Source: Aegilops tauschii subsp. strangulata (taxonomy: Eukaryota; Streptophyta; Magnoliopsida; Poales; Poaceae). From it: a stretch of DNA of 64,000 bases. Shown piece by piece: positions 12,534 through 25,248 of the stretch; the first letter of the stretch is position 1, and every line of letters begins with the position of its first letter. The stretch spans positions 162,168,627-162,232,626 of the forward strand of contig NC_053036.3 in assembly GCF_002575655.3 (NCBI RefSeq), read 5' to 3'. A program made the position numbers and the translations under genes. Under the pieces are notes generated by a model. It made no database searches and was not told the origin of the DNA. It saw nothing but the letters and a program-made list of their open reading frames with translations.

Positions 12534-15500
12534 ATGGAAAGAAATCCTCTGAGGGGCTTGTTTGGGGTATCTTCACCCCGACCAATAGAGCAAAGAGTTG
12601 CTCCTCAACCTACTGAACCTACTGAAAATGAAAATGTCTACTTTGAAATTCCTTCGGGTATGGTAGAAAAACTGCTAGCTAATCCTTTTGCAGGAGATGG
12701 AACATTACATCCTGATGAGCACCTAATCTATGTGGATGAGGTTTGTGGATTATTTAAGCTTGCAGGTATGCCCGATGATGTTATCAAGAAGAAGGTCTTC
12801 CCTTTATCTTTGAAGGGAGATGCATTGACATGGTATAGGCTATGTGATGATATGGGATCATGGAACTACAAGCGATTGAAATTGGAATTTCATCAGAAGT
12901 TTTATCCTATGCATCTTGTTCATCGCGATCGTAATTATAAATATAATTTTTTGCCTCGCGAAGGAGAAAGCATCGCTCAATCTTGGGGGAGGCTTAAATC
13001 AATGTTATATTCATGCCCCAATCATGAGCTCTCAAGAGAAATGATTATTCAAAAATTTTATGCTCGGCTTTCTGATAACAATTGCACCATGCTCGATACT
13101 TCTTGTGCTAGCTCTTTTATGATGAAGACTATTGAATTCAAATGGGACTTATTGGAAAGAATTAAACGCAACTCTGAAGATTGGGACCTTGACGAAGGTA
13201 AGGAGTCAGGTATGACACCTAAGTTTGATTGTGTCAAATCTTTTATGGATACCGATGTTTTCCGTAAATTTAGCACTAAATATGGACTTGACTCTGAGAT
13301 AGTAGCTTCTTTTTGTGAATATTTTGCTACTCATGTTGATCTCCCTAAGGAGAAGTGGTTTAAATATCATCCTCCCATAGAAGTAAAAGTAGCTGCACCT
13401 ATTAAAGTTGAAGAAAAGACTATCACTTATAATGATCCTATTGTTCCTACTGCTTATGTTGAGAAACCACCTTTCCCTATTAGAATAAAGGATCATGCTA
13501 AAGCTTCAACTGTGGTTCGTAAAAGCAATATTAGAACTTATACACCTCCTGAGCAAGTTAAAGTTGAACCTAATATTGCTATTGTTAAAGATCTCTTGGC
13601 TGATAACATTGATGGGCATGTTATTTATTTCTGTGATGAAACTGCTAGAATTGCTAAACCTTGTGCTAAAGATAAACATAGACCTGTGGTAGGCATGCCT
13701 GTTATTTATGTTAAAATAGGAGATCATTGTTATCATGGCTTGTGTGATATGGGTGCTAGTGCTAGTGCAATACCTATTGACTTATACAAAGAAATTATGC
13801 ATGATATTGCACCTGCTGAGTTAGAAGATATTGATGTTACCATTAAGCTTGCCAACAGAGATACTATTTCACCAATGGGAATTGTTAGAGATGTTGAAGT
13901 CTTGTGTGGGAAAACTAAATATCCTGCTGATTTTCTTGTTCTTGGTTCCCCACAAGATAGCTTCTGTCATATTATATTTGGTAGACCCTTCTTAAACACT
14001 GTTAATGCTAAGATAGACTGCGAAAAGGATGTTGTCACTATTGGTTTGGGTGATATGTCTCATGAGTTTAATTTCTCTAAGTTTCGTAGACAACACCGTG
14101 AAGAGGAATTGCCTAGTAAAGATGAAATTATTGGTCTTGCTTCTATTGTCGTGCCTCCTAGTGATCCTTTAGAACAATATTTGCTAGACCATGAAAATGA
14201 GATGTTTATGAATGAAAGAAGGGAAATAGATGAAGTGTTCTTTAAACAAGGACCTATTCTGAAAAACAACTTGCCTGTTGAAATCTTAGGGGATCCTCCT
14301 CCACCCAAGGGTGATCCCGTGTTTGAGCTTAAACCATTGACTGATACTCTTAAATATGCTTATCTTGATTAGAAGAAGATATATCCTGTTATTATTAGTG
14401 CTAACCTTTCAGAGAAGGAGGAAGAAAAATTATTGAAAACTCTGAAGAAGCACCGTGCTGCTATTGGATATACTCTTGATGATCTTAAGGGCATTAGTCC
14501 CACTCTATGTCAACATAAAATAAATTTGGAGAAAGATGCCAAACCAGTTATTGATCATCAACGACGGTTGAATCCTAAAATGGAAGAAGTGGTAAGAAAG
14601 GAAATACTAAAGCTCCTTGAGGCAGGTATAATTTATCCCGTTGCTGATAGTCAGTGGGTAAGTCCTGTCCATTGTGTCCCTAAGAAGGGAGGTATTACTA
14701 TTGTTCCTAATGATAAAGATGAATTGATTCCGCAAAGAATTATTACAGGTTATAGGATGGTAATTGATTTCCAGAAATTAAATAAGGCTACTAAAAAAGA
14801 TCATTACCCCTTACCTTTTATTGATCAAATGCTAGAAACATTATCCAAACATACACATTTTTGCTTTCTAGATGGTTATTCTGGTTTCTCTCAAATACCT
14901 GTGTCAGCTGATGATCAAGCTAAGACCACTTTTACTTGCCCTTTTGGTACTTTTGCTTATAGACGTATGCCTTTTGGTTTATGTAATGCACCTGCTACCT
15001 CTCAAAGATGCATGATGGCTATATTCTCTGGCTTTTGTGAAAAGATTTGTGAGGTTTTCATGGACGATTTCTCCGTTTATGGATCCTCTTTTGATGATTG
15101 CTTGAGCAACCTTGATCGAGTTTTGCAGAGATGTGAAGAAACTAATCTTGTCTTGAACTGGGAAAAGTGCCACTTTATGGTTAATGAAGGTATTGTCTTG
15201 GGGCATAAAATTTCTGAAAGAGGCATTGAAGTTGATAAAGCTAAAGTTGACGCTATTGAAAAGATGTTGTGTCCCAAGGACATCAAAGGTATAAGAAGTT
15301 TCCTTGGTCATGCCGGGTTTTATAGGAGGTTCATTAAGGACTTCTCAAAAATTTCTCGGCCTCTGACTAATTTATTACAAAAAGATATACCATTTGTCTT
15401 TGATGATGATTGTGTAGAAGCATTTGAAATACTTAAGAAAGCATTAATTTCTGCACCTATTGTTCAGCCACCTGATTGGAATTTACCCTTTGAAATCATG

Positions 15501-17273
15501 TGTGATGCTAGTGATTATGCTGTAGGTTCTGTCCTAGGGCAAAGAGTTGATAAGAAATTAAATGTTATTCAATATGCTAGTAAAACTCTAGACAATGCCT
15601 AGAGAAATTATGCTACTACTGAAAAAGAATTCTTAGCAGTTGTATTTGCTTGTGATAAGTTCAGACCTTATATTGTTGATTCTAAAGTAACTATTCACAC
15701 GGATCATGCTGCTATTAAATACCTTATTGAAAATAAAGATGCTAAACCTAGACTTATTAGATGGGTTCTCTTGCTACAAGAATTTGATTTGCATATTATT
15801 GATAGAAAGGGAGCTGAGAACCCCGTTGCAGACAACTTGTCTAGGTTACAAAATGTTCTTGATGACCCACTACCTATTGATGATAGCTTTCCTGATGAGC
15901 AATTAAATGTCATAAATGCTTCTCGTACTGCTCCTTGGTATGTTGATTATGCTAATTACATTGTTGCTAAATTTATACCACCTAGTTTCACATACCAGCA
16001 AAAGAAAAAGTTTTTCTATGATTTGAGACATTACTTTTGGGATGACCCACATCTTTATAAAGAAGGAGTAGATGGTGTTATTAGACGTTCTGTACCTGAG
16101 CATGAACAGGAACATATCCTACGCAAGTGTCGCTCCGAGGCTTATGGAGGGCACCACGCTGGAGATAGAACTGCACATAAGGTATTGCAATCCGGTTTTT
16201 ATTGGCCTACTCTCTTCAGGGATGCCCGTAAGTTTGTCTTATCATGTGATGAATGTCAAAGAATTGGTAATATTAGTACACGTCAAGAAATGCCTATGAA
16301 TTATTCACTTGTTATTGAACCATTTGATGTTTGGGGCTTTGATTATATGGGACCGTTTCCTGCCTCTAATAGATATACACATATTTTAGTTGTTGTTGAT
16401 TACGTTACTAAGTGGGCAGAAGCTATTCCAACTAGTAGTGCTGATCATAACACCTCTATTAAGATGCTTAAAGAAGTTATTTTTCCGAGGTTTGGAGTCC
16501 CTAGATATTTAATGACTGATGGTGGTTCACATTTTATTCATGGTGTTTTCCGTAAAATGCTTGCTAAGTATGATGTTAATCATAGAATTGCATCTCCATA
16601 TCACCCTCAGTCTAGTGGTCAAGTAGAATTGAGTAACAGAGAGCTCAAATTAATTTTGCAAAAGACTGTTAATAGATCTAGAAAGAATTGGTCCAAGAAA
16701 CTTGATGATGCATTATGGGCCTATAGAACTGCATATAAAAATCCTATGGGTGTGTCTCCGTATAAAATGGTTTATGGAAAAGCATGTCACTTACCTCTCG
16801 AACTAGAACAAAAGGCTTATTGGGCTATTAAAGAGCTCAATTACGATTTCAAACTTGTCGGTGAGAAGAGGTTATTTGACATCAACTCACTTGATGAATG
16901 GAGAACCCAAGCCTATGAGAATGCCAAGTTGTTTAAAGAAAAAGTTAAAAGATGGCATGACAAAAGAATACAAAAGCGTGAGTTTAATGTAGGTGATTAT
17001 GTATTGCTATACAACTCTCGTTTAAGATTTTTTGCAGGAAAACTTCTCTCTAAATGGGAAGGTCCTTACGTTATCGAGGAGGTCTATCGTTCCGGTGCCA
17101 TAAAAATCAACAACTTCGAAGGCACAAATCCGAAGGTGGTGAACGGACAAAGAATCAAACATTATATCTCAGGTAATCCTATAAATGTTCAAACCAATGT
17201 TATTGAAACCGTAACACCGGAGGAATACATAAGAGACACTTTCCAGAACGTTTCAGACTCCGAAAAGGAATAG
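12534..17273 (+). pseudogene. gag-pol: Element B gag-pol, single frame with two amber stops
   Basis: One frame of 1580 codons runs from the ATG at 12534 to the stop at 17273. It is broken only by TAG at 14370-14372 and TAG at 15600-15602. Gag occupies about residues 45-280 (FPLSLKGDALTWY). The protease has CDMGASASAIP at 404-414. Reverse transcriptase has FLDGYSGF and catalytic FMDD at 842-845 (15057-15068). RNase H starts near CDASDYAVG, and the second stop falls inside that domain. Integrase has a zinc region [12 protein letters not shown]...CDEC and a catalytic D-D-35-E ([21 protein letters not shown]). The residue before SEAYGGHH, usually the first histidine of the zinc finger, is Arg here. 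Codon use is AT-rich, unlike the GC-rich elements A and H. Without readthrough no complete enzyme is made. Confidence 0.95.
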
Positions 17274-17384
17274 GTATGTGGTACGGCAAGTAAACCGACT
17301 CCAACATAGTTCTAAAGGCAATTTTTCTCCGTTTTGGAATATTTAGAAAAATAGAAAAATAAGAAGCAGTCCGGGAAGGACACG

Positions 17385-17432
17385 AGGCCTCCACGAGGGT
17401 GGAGGGCGCGCCCCCTACCTCGTGGGGACCTC
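17385..17432 (+). promoter_or_regulatory. Internal GC-rich inverted repeat, LTR-leader-like
   Basis: Between the pol stop and the third ORF lies CTCCACGAGGGTGGAGGGCG followed by CGCCCCCTACCTCGTGGGG. The arms CCACGAGG and CCTCGTGG are complementary and flank a GGCGCGCC core. The same arrangement is found in the LTR leaders of B and E and upstream of the third ORF in E. A role as an internal promoter or leader is inference. Confidence 0.5.
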
Positions 17433-17588
17433 GTGCGCTCTCCGGACTTTGTTTTCTTGCACAACACGTATTTTGGTTGGTAAAAATTCATTATATAATC
17501 TCCCAAAGGTTTTGACTCCTGTATCACGCAATTGTCCTCTATTCTTGCTTCGGGCTGTTTTCTGTCAGGGTTGTCAAGGCCAGGCATC

Positions 17589-17840
17589 ATGTTGGCCCCC
17601 TCCTCCAACAATGGTGACAACGATACTTGGCTAATGAAGATAGAGATGAAGAGGGAAGAACCCATGGAGATCAACAAGGATGAAGGGATCAAGAAGGCCA
17701 TGGAGGACCAAGTTCCGGCAACAGAAGGCATCCTTCAACTTGATCACAATCTTCTTACCCCAACTAAGACCGAAGCTTTCAAGATTATTGAGTTAGATCG
17801 TATCAAAACAAGTATCTCACATGTGAAAATATTTTGTTGA
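17589..17840 (+). pseudogene. Element B short third ORF (remnant, unknown function)
   Basis: A short frame starts at ATG 17589 (MLAPSSNNGDNDTWLMK) and is rich in Glu and Lys, followed by a hydrophobic-spaced stretch. It ends at 17840. It lies in the place where Athila-type elements carry an extra ORF, but it is far shorter than the 300-residue protein of element E and shows no clear similarity to it by eye. There is no signal peptide or membrane segment. It may be a degenerate remnant, or may not be translated. Confidence 0.4.
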
Positions 17841-19502
17841 AGGAGCATATCGTTGCACTCAAGGGCATTATCCGCAAGTTGGAGGATCTCTTACGCTCGA
17901 TGTGCGACTACCCATCAGCACCACCATCTTCTTCACCAGCAAAGGAGACATAATCACATGGGTATGGGCACTCCCCTTGGCAACTGCCAAGCTTGGGGGA
18001 GGTGCCCCGGTATCGTATCACCATCACACTCCTATCTTTACCGTTTTTCTTAGTTCGATCCTTTTAGTAGTATCTTGATATAGTAGAATAAAGTTTATGT
18101 CATGATCTAGTTTCGAGTTTTGCTTTATGATCCCTCTATGTAATCGAGTCCGTGAGTTATATAATAAAGATTAGTGTTGAGTCAAGGGATTGATTATCTT
18201 GCTATGATCTTGAGTGAATAAAAGAAAAGAGAAAATAATAAAAAGAAACAAAGAGATCATATTGATCTTATGGAGAGTAATGACTTCACATAGAAAGAGT
18301 ATGATGATTAAAAGTTGTTGAGAGTTGACGAACATAGCTATGGTCATTGTTGCAATTAATAGGAAGTAATAAATAAAGAGAGGTTTCACATATAAATATA
18401 CTATCTTGGACATCTTTTATGATTGGGAGCACTCATTAAAATATGACATGCTAAAGAGTTGATGTTGGACAAGGAAGACAACATAATGGGTTATGTTTTC
18501 TTATATCTGAGATAAAGTATATTGTCATGGATCATCCAACATGTTGAGCTTGTCTTTCCCCCTCATGCTAGCCAAATTCCTTACACCAAGTAGAGATACT
18601 ACTTGTGCTTCCAAATACCCTTAAACCCAGTTTTGCCATAAGAGTCCACCATATCTACCTATGGATTGAGTAAGATCCTTCAAGTAAGTTGTCATCGGTG
18701 CAAGCAATAAAAATTGCTCTCTAAATATGTATGATTGATTAGTGTGGAGGAAATAAGCTTTATACGATCTTGTGATGTGGAAGAAATAAAAGCGACGGAC
18801 TGCATAATAAAGGTTCATATCACAAGCGGCAATATAAAGTGACGTTCTTTCGCATTAAGATTTTGTGCATCCAACCATAAAAGCGCATGGCACCCTCTGC
18901 TTCCCTCTGCGAAGGGCCTATCTTTTATTATTATCTTCTACCTTATGTAAGAGTCATAGTGATCTTCACCTTTCCTTTTTACATTTTATACTTGGCAAGC
19001 ACAGCGTGTTGGAAAGATCCTGATAGATATATCCAATTGGATGTAAGTTAGCATGAGCTATTATTGTTGACATTACCCTTGAGGTAAAAGGTTGGGAGGC
19101 GAAACTATAAGCCCCTATCTTTCTCTGTGTCCGATTAAAACTCCGTAACCACAAGTATTGTGTGAGTGTTAGCAATTGTGAAAGACTAAATGATAGTTGA
19201 GTATGTGGACTTGCTGAAAATCTCTCACATAGACTCTTTCCAATGTTATGATAAATTGCAATTTCTTCAATGACTGAGATTATAGTTTGTTGGTTCACAA
19301 TAAAGTTTCTGATTCATACTTTGCATTGAGAATAGATTATTACTTGAGCATAAGAAATCATATGACTTTATCCATATATGTTGTTGTTATAAGATTAATC
19401 ATGATGCCCTCATGTCCGTATTTTATTTTATCGACACCTCTACCTCTAAACATGTGGACATATTTATCGTTATCGGCTTCCGCTTGAGGACAAGCGAGGT
19501 CT
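17841..19502 (+). other. Element B 3' non-coding internal region
   Basis: About 1.7 kb of AT-rich sequence lies between the third ORF and the 3' LTR, with no supported gene. It contains an internal copy of the polypurine motif at 17989-18002 and ends with GAGGACAAGCGAGGTCT just before the terminal tract. A similar GAGGACAAGC string precedes the terminal tracts of D and E. Confidence 0.75.
17989..18002 (+). other. Internal polypurine-tract-like motif in element B
   Basis: AAGCTTGGGGGAGG matches the terminal tract at 19503-19516 in its first 13 bases and lies 1.5 kb upstream of it. Equivalent second copies occur in D and E. Confidence 0.6.
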
Positions 19503-19516
19503 AAGCTTGGGGGAGA
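19503..19516 (+). other. Element B polypurine tract
   Basis: AAGCTTGGGGGAGA directly abuts the 3' LTR start TGATACG at 19517. Confidence 0.85.
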
Positions 19517-21019
19517 TGATACGTGCATTTTGCATCATGCTTTTATATCGATATTTATTGCATTATGGGCTATTATTACACATTATGTCACAATACTTAT
19601 GCCTATTCTCTCTTATTTTACAATGTTTACATAAGGAGGGAGAATGCCGGCAGCTGGAATTCTGGGCTGGAAAAGGAGCAAATATTAGAGACCTATTCTG
19701 CACAACTCCAAAAGTCCTGAAACTCCACGGAAGTTTTTTTTGGAAATAATAAAAAATACTGAGCGGAAGAAATACCAGAGGGGGCCCACACCCTGGCCAC
19801 GAGGGTGGGGGCGCGCCCCCTGCCTTGTGGGCCCCCTGTTGGCCCTCCGGTGTCCATCTTCTTCTATATGAAGTCTTTCGTCCGAAGAAAAATCAGAAGC
19901 AAGCTTTCGGGATGAGACTCCGCCGCCACGAGGCGGAACCTTGGCGGAACCAATCTAGGGCTCTGGCGGAGCTGTTCTACCGGGGACACTTCCCTCCGGG
20001 AGGGGGAAATCATCGCCATCGTCATCACCAACACTCCTCTCATCGGGAGGGGGCCAATCTCCATCAACATCTTCACCAGCACCATCTCCTCTCAAACCCT
20101 AGTTCATCTCTTGTATCCAATTCTTATCTCCAAGTCTGTGATTGGTACCTATAGGTTGCTAGTAGTGTTGATTACTCCTTGTAGTTGATGCTAGTTGGTT
20201 TATTTGGTGGAAGATCATATGTTCAGATCCTATATGCATATTAATACTCCTTTGATTATGAACATGAATATGCTTTGTGAGTAGTTACGTTTGTTCCCGA
20301 GGACATGGGAGAAGTCTTGCTATTAGTAGTCATGTGAATTTAGTATTCGTTCGATATTTTGATGAGATGTATGTTGTCTCTCCTCTAGTGGTGTTATGTG
20401 AACGTCGACTACATGACACTTCACCATTATTTGGGCCTAGAGGAAGGCATTGGGAAGTAATAAGTAGATGATGGGTTGCTAGAGTGACAGAAGCTTAAAC
20501 CCTAGTTTATGCGTTGCTTCGTAAGGGGCTGATTTGGATCCATATGTTTCATGCTATGGTTAGGTTTACCTTAATACTTCTTTTGTAGTTGCGGATGCTT
20601 GCAATAGGGGTTAATCATAAGTGGGATGCTTGTCCAAGTAATGACAGCACCCAAGCACCGGTCCACCCACATATCAAATTATCAAAGTACCGAACGCGAA
20701 TCATATGAACGTGATGAAAACTAGCTTGACGATAATTCCCATGTGTCCTCGGGAGCGCTTTTCTCTATATAAGAGTTTGTTCAGGCTTGTCCTTTGCTAC
20801 AAAAAGGATTGGGCCATCTTGCTGCACTTTATTTACTTTTGTTACTTGTTGCTCATTACAAATTATCTTATCACAAAACTATCTGTTACCTATAATTTCA
20901 GTGCTTGCAGAGAATACCTTGCTGAAAACCGCTTATCATTTCCTTCTGCTCCTCGTTGGGTTCGACACTCTTACTTATAGAAAGGACTATGATAGATCCC
21001 CTATACTTGTGCGTCATCA
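19517..21019 (+). repeat. Element B 3' LTR
   Basis: This is the direct repeat of 10908-12427, with TGATACGTGC at the start and GCGTCATCA at the end, followed by the duplication GACCA. The GC-rich leader is 17 bp shorter than in the 5' LTR. Confidence 0.95.
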
Positions 21020-23529
21020 GACCATCGCAAGTAACGGGGAATCGTCGGCTCAACTGCGTTCACCGCCCTTTTATGAATCTTCTGGTCTCGTTTACACAAA
21101 CTCGTGGTGAACACATGACATTATCCACTATTCAACTACTTCAGATTACTCTGATAACCAGATTGCTGCTGCTGATTCCCTTGACCATACTGCTGATTAA
21201 AACCACCTAGATTGGAATCCAGAGTTTGAACCGCCACCGCCAAAGCCAGGCCCGTGAGAGCCGGATCCTGAAGCGCCATTTGGGCCATGATTATTCTGGA
21301 AAAAAATGGAACTTCTATACTCCCTCATAATGAAGCAATCTTTCCACAGATGATTGGTCGGCTTCTCTTGTGTGCCATGCTTTGGGAAAGGCTGATTCAT
21401 CATCGCTTCGAGGTTAAATTTTGGCCCTCCAAGCCAGGGCGGCTTTCCCTTCCGACGCTGATTATTGTTCTGCGCATTGGTGTTGGCCACAAAGTCTAAA
21501 CTGCCTTCAGACTTGCATTTACCGTTGCCATCGTGACCCGCTATGTTATGCTGTTGTCCCTTCACACTGCCACTCTTCTTCCCTTTACCCGCCTTCTCCT
21601 CATCAGAGTCAGGGTCTTTGGTACTATCAGAGTCGGCATATTTGACAAGAGCCACCATGAGCCCATGTCATTGCAGTGGCGTTTAAGCCGCCCCAGTTTC
21701 TGCTTAAGGGGGAGGAAATGACAATTCTTCTCCAACATTAGGACTGCTAAACCGACATTCATACTGTCCGATGAGTGTATAACATCTGAGATTCGGCGCA
21801 CCCAATTGGTTGTTGATTCGCCCGCACCCTGGACAAGAATCCAAATCCAAGATCGACATAGGCTGCTTGCACGTGTCTTTAAATTTTTGGATAAAACGAG
21901 CTTTCAACTCTGCCCATGATCTAATGGAGTTAGCGGGCAGCCCTTTTAGCCAAGTACGAGCCGGCCCATCCAACATCATGGTGAAATACTTAGGACATGC
22001 AGCATCACTAACATCCAGCATCTCCATGGCCATCTCATAACTCTCAATCCAGGCTTCAGGGGGCAGATCTGCCGTGTAATTAGGCACCTTACGAGGACTC
22101 TTGAAATCCTTAGGCAAACGCTTGTTACGCAGAGCTGGCACTAAACATGGCACACCCAAGGTTCTAGAAGTCACTCCTGCTTCCACTGATGCTGATGGAT
22201 AAACCAAAGATTGTTGTTGAGCCGCCAGCTGAGCCGCTAGCTCAACCTCCCGACGCGCCCTGCCCTGATCCACCACTGAGCATCGACACCACCGCATGCC
22301 GGGTCATGCCTACGAGGATGGTTATGTTGCTGCTCACTGCTTGAAACTGCTGGCGACTCAATGTGCCTGCTGTAACTCCGGCTTGGACGAGGGATTGAGT
22401 GAATCCGTTCACGGCTATACGAATAAGCCGCCTGTTGAGCCACGGCTGTCTGAAGAAGTTCTCTGGCCCTCCACGTCTCTATCGCAGCTGGAGACTCACC
22501 TTCAACTGGGAGAGCCGCCAATTGTGTCGCCGCAGCGATCATGTTATCCAAAGGGTTAGAATAATGACCCGGCGGTGTCGGAACATGGTGAGGCGGAGTC
22601 ACATCCAAACGAGGTGGGTCCGTAGTACGCGGCTGAGTTGGCACTCCGGTCTGGGGCGCCTCAACCGCCCGGTTCACCACAGGCGGGTCACTGGTCCCTG
22701 CCCCAGGCGCGTTGAAGAGGTTTCTCGCATCGTAAGCCGGAGGTAAATGACTCTGGTGCCTCCTTCTCATGATGGCATTTGAAGCGTTTTGATCCAAGTT
22801 GAGACGGAACAACTCTGCCTGAATCCGTTGTGCCTGAGTGTCCAAAACAGCTCGCTCCATGGCCATCCTGGCATTCTCAGCTGCCAGCTCTTCCTTGGCT
22901 TGAGCTATCTCATCCCGTAGCTTCACCACATCCACCTTATGCTACTCCTGGTTGTCCGGGGTCACCTCCACCCCCATCAAAGTCGCCAAAGCCTCCAATA
23001 ACTCTGTGAGAACTTGAGCCGGCGGGCGTGCAGTGCCGCTAGCACCAGCCGTTGAACTGGAGGTCATAGCCGCGGCGGTCATTGAGCCGAGCACCGGCTG
23101 TGTGCCGTCCATGAAAATCGCAACCCTGTTTAGCAGCTCATAGGGGTCCGGAATACTGTCGCCATCGGAACAGCCCCCAAGCCAGCCGTCTTGCACTTGA
23201 TACATTGAATTGGTCTCACCTGTGGACGATTCACCATCAGAGTAGATGGCCGCCTCACCACCAGACACAGATCCTTCCTCAATTTCCGCCCTATGGATGA
23301 AACCAACAAAGGCATCCTTCACGGCGGGTTGAACCTGGGCGGGTCGTGCACGTTGAGCCGTCTCGATGATGTCGGTGCAGGTGTCTGGCTCAAGGCCCGG
23401 TTCGCCGATCTTGCCGATGAAGACGTGGATTCCGCCGAAGGGGACCCGGTACCCGTACTCAATTGAGCCGGCCTCGGGGCCCCAGCCTGCATCGTCGATG
23501 TAGAGCTTGCCGCGACGACTTTTGGTCAT
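21020..23529 (-). pseudogene. Gypsy element A: decayed gag and start of protease region
   Basis: Element A resumes here on the minus strand, after B's GACCA duplication. The likely start is the ATG at 23529 (MTKSRRGKLYIDDAGWGPE), shortly after the primer-binding site. An acidic N-terminal part runs to TAG at 22942-22944. The same frame then continues as a coiled-coil stretch (DVVKLRDEIAQAKEELAAEN) to 22237. The gag core follows in another frame (GPARTWLKGLPANSIRSW, about 22297-21800). The next part (MRRISDVIHSSDSMN, 21801) and the last (PPWLGGPKFNLEAM, 21658-21197) are in further frames. There is thus at least one amber stop and three frame changes, so no Gag could be made. The region 21025-21196 holds the gag-protease linker. 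Confidence 0.85.
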
Positions 23530-23597
23530 CCGGCCCACAGCGTATCCCTTGATCCCCTTGAAGCTTCCCTTCAGGAACTCGAAACCACCGTGCGCTA

Positions 23598-23616
23598 GCC
23601 CCACGGTGGGCGCCAA
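23598..23616 (-). other. Element A primer-binding site
   Basis: The minus strand reads TTGGCGCCCACCGTGGGGC, one base inside the 5' LTR. It is a TGGCGCC-class site and differs from those of B and E. I do not assign the tRNA. Confidence 0.65.
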
Positions 23617-23617
23617 C

Positions 23618-24147
23618 TGTCGTGGACTTAACACGGCAGATGTCCTAACAAAAGGACTTAGTCGCGGAGCCATCGCAACTAGGTTAGCTTGAAGGTGTTA
23701 AACGGGACGAAAGGACACAGAGAGTATACCCAGGTTTGGCCCCTCTCAACGAGGTAAAAGCCTACTCCTACTTTGTGTTGTATTGCTAGGGTTTCGATTG
23801 CTAGGGTTTCGATTACCAGGGAGCGAATACGCTTGACCTAGCTCTCGATTGTTTGTTACTTGTCCCTAAACCGTCGCCGGGTCATCCCTTTATATACACA
23901 GGTTGACGCTCGGCGGCTCAGCGAGTCCCGGCCGGCTCATACACAGCGTGTCCGGCTCAGTGACTAACTCCGCTTGCCTTACAAAACAAGTTACACATAT
24001 GGCGGTTCATCCTCTTAGGCCTCAAGTCGCCTCTGAATCTTGGGCCATCAACGGGCTTGTATGAGCCGCCATCTTCATTGATAAGTCACCAGTGGTATGA
24101 CCCGGCCCCTCCTAGGCGGTTCATACCTAGTAGTTATATCCCCAACA
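23618..24147 (-). repeat. Element A 5' LTR
   Basis: This 530 bp LTR is read on the minus strand, beginning TGTTGGGGATATAACTAC at 24147 and ending CACGACA at 23618. A TATA-like string TATATAAAG is present on the minus strand at 23888-23896. The matching 3' LTR lies outside the window to the left. The adjoining bases 24148-24152 (TTTCC) are the presumed target-site duplication in element C, but the other copy is not visible. Confidence 0.85.
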
Positions 24148-25182
24148 TTTCCAGATGAGCTCTTCTTGTGAGACGAAGACTTTGATGAAGACTTTGAAGA
24201 AGGCTTTCAGGATTTCTTCTTCTTCTTGTTGTCGTCGGAATCGTATTCCCTACTCTTCTTCTTTTTGCTTGGCTTTCTTGTCCCATTGAGGACATTCAGA
24301 TATGTAGTGGCCTTGCTTCTTGCATTTGTGGCATGTTCTCTTCTTGTAGTCACGAGAGGAAGCCTCGTCATTTCTTGAGCTAGACCTTGAAGACTTTTCG
24401 AAGCGATTCTTCTTGGAGAACTTTTGGAACTTTCTCACAAGCATTGCGAGCTCTTTGACAATGTCTTTGGGATCACCAGAACTGCAGTCAGATTTTTCTT
24501 CAGATGAGGAAACAGCTTTTGCCTTCAAAGCACGGGATCAGCCATAGTTGGGGCCATAGATATCTCTCTTCTCAGATAGCTGGAACTCATGTGTGTTGAG
24601 CCTCTCAAGTATGTCAGACGGATCGAGATCTCTGAAGTCAGGGCGTTCATCAATCACCAGGGCCAAGGTGTCAAATGAGCTGTCAAGTGATCACAGTAGC
24701 TTCTTCAAAATTCCGTGCTTGGTGATCTCAGTGGCGCCGAGTGCGTGAAGCTCATTAGTGATATCAGTGAGGCGATCGAACGTGAGCTGGACATTCTCAT
24801 TCTCATTTCTCTTGAAGCGGATGAAGAGATTGCGGAGAACATCAATCCTTGATTCTCTCTAAGTTGAGACGCCTTCGTTGACTTTGGACAGCCAGTCCCA
24901 GACTAGCTTCGCAGTCTCCAGAGCACTCACATGGCCATACTGTCCTTTAGTCAGATGACCACAGAGGATGTTCTTAGCGGTTGAATCTAGTTGTGCGAAC
25001 CTCTTGACATCAGCAGCAGTGACACCTTCACCGACCTTGGGAACGCCTATCTTGACGACATAGCAGAGGTTGATGTCAATGGCTTCAAGATGCATGCGCA
25101 TCTTATTCTTCGAGTAGGGGTAATCAGTGCCATCGAGGACCAGGCACGCAGCAGAGACCTTGATTATCCCTGTAGTGGACAT
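24148..25182 (-). pseudogene. Copia element C gag, same frame with four stops
   Basis: The frame opens at ATG 25182 (MSTTGIIKVSAACLVLDGTD), shortly after the primer site. The first part is the copia gag N-terminal region (KLVWDWLSKVNEG). The same frame continues past TAG at 24859-24861 and TGA at 24691-24693 and 24538-24540. It reaches a CCHC zinc knuckle CHKCKKQGHYISEC near 24300 and TAG at 24250-24252, then a Ser/Lys-rich tail that reaches the junction at 24148. The family normally reads this as one Gag, so the copy is dead. Protease and pol are not in the window. Confidence 0.85.
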
Positions 25183-25230
25183 AGCTAAAACTCCAGGTGA
25201 TTAAACCAAATCACACAAAACAGGGGAGCA

Positions 25231-25246
25231 CCTTGCTCTGATACCA
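25231..25246 (-). other. Element C primer-binding site (initiator Met-tRNA type)
   Basis: The minus strand reads TGGTATCAGAGCAAGG, two bases inside the LTR end at 25249. Confidence 0.9.
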
Positions 25247-25248
25247 AT

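Larger units (their letters stand above)
10908..21019 (+). mobile_element. Complete Athila-like gypsy retrotransposon (element B)
   Basis: This 10.1 kb plus-strand element has two LTRs of 1520 and 1503 bp (TGATACG...ATCA) and a TGGCGCC-type primer-binding site. It has a single-frame gag-pol and a polypurine tract, and is flanked by the duplication GACCA (10903-10907 and 21020-21024). It sits in the gag-protease region of element A, in the opposite orientation. The LTRs differ at a few percent of positions in the stretches I compared, plus a 17 bp length difference in the GC-rich leader. Gag and pol style, the TGGCGCC primer site and the long stretch between pol and the 3' LTR fit the Athila group. 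I do not assign a database family name. Confidence 0.95.
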
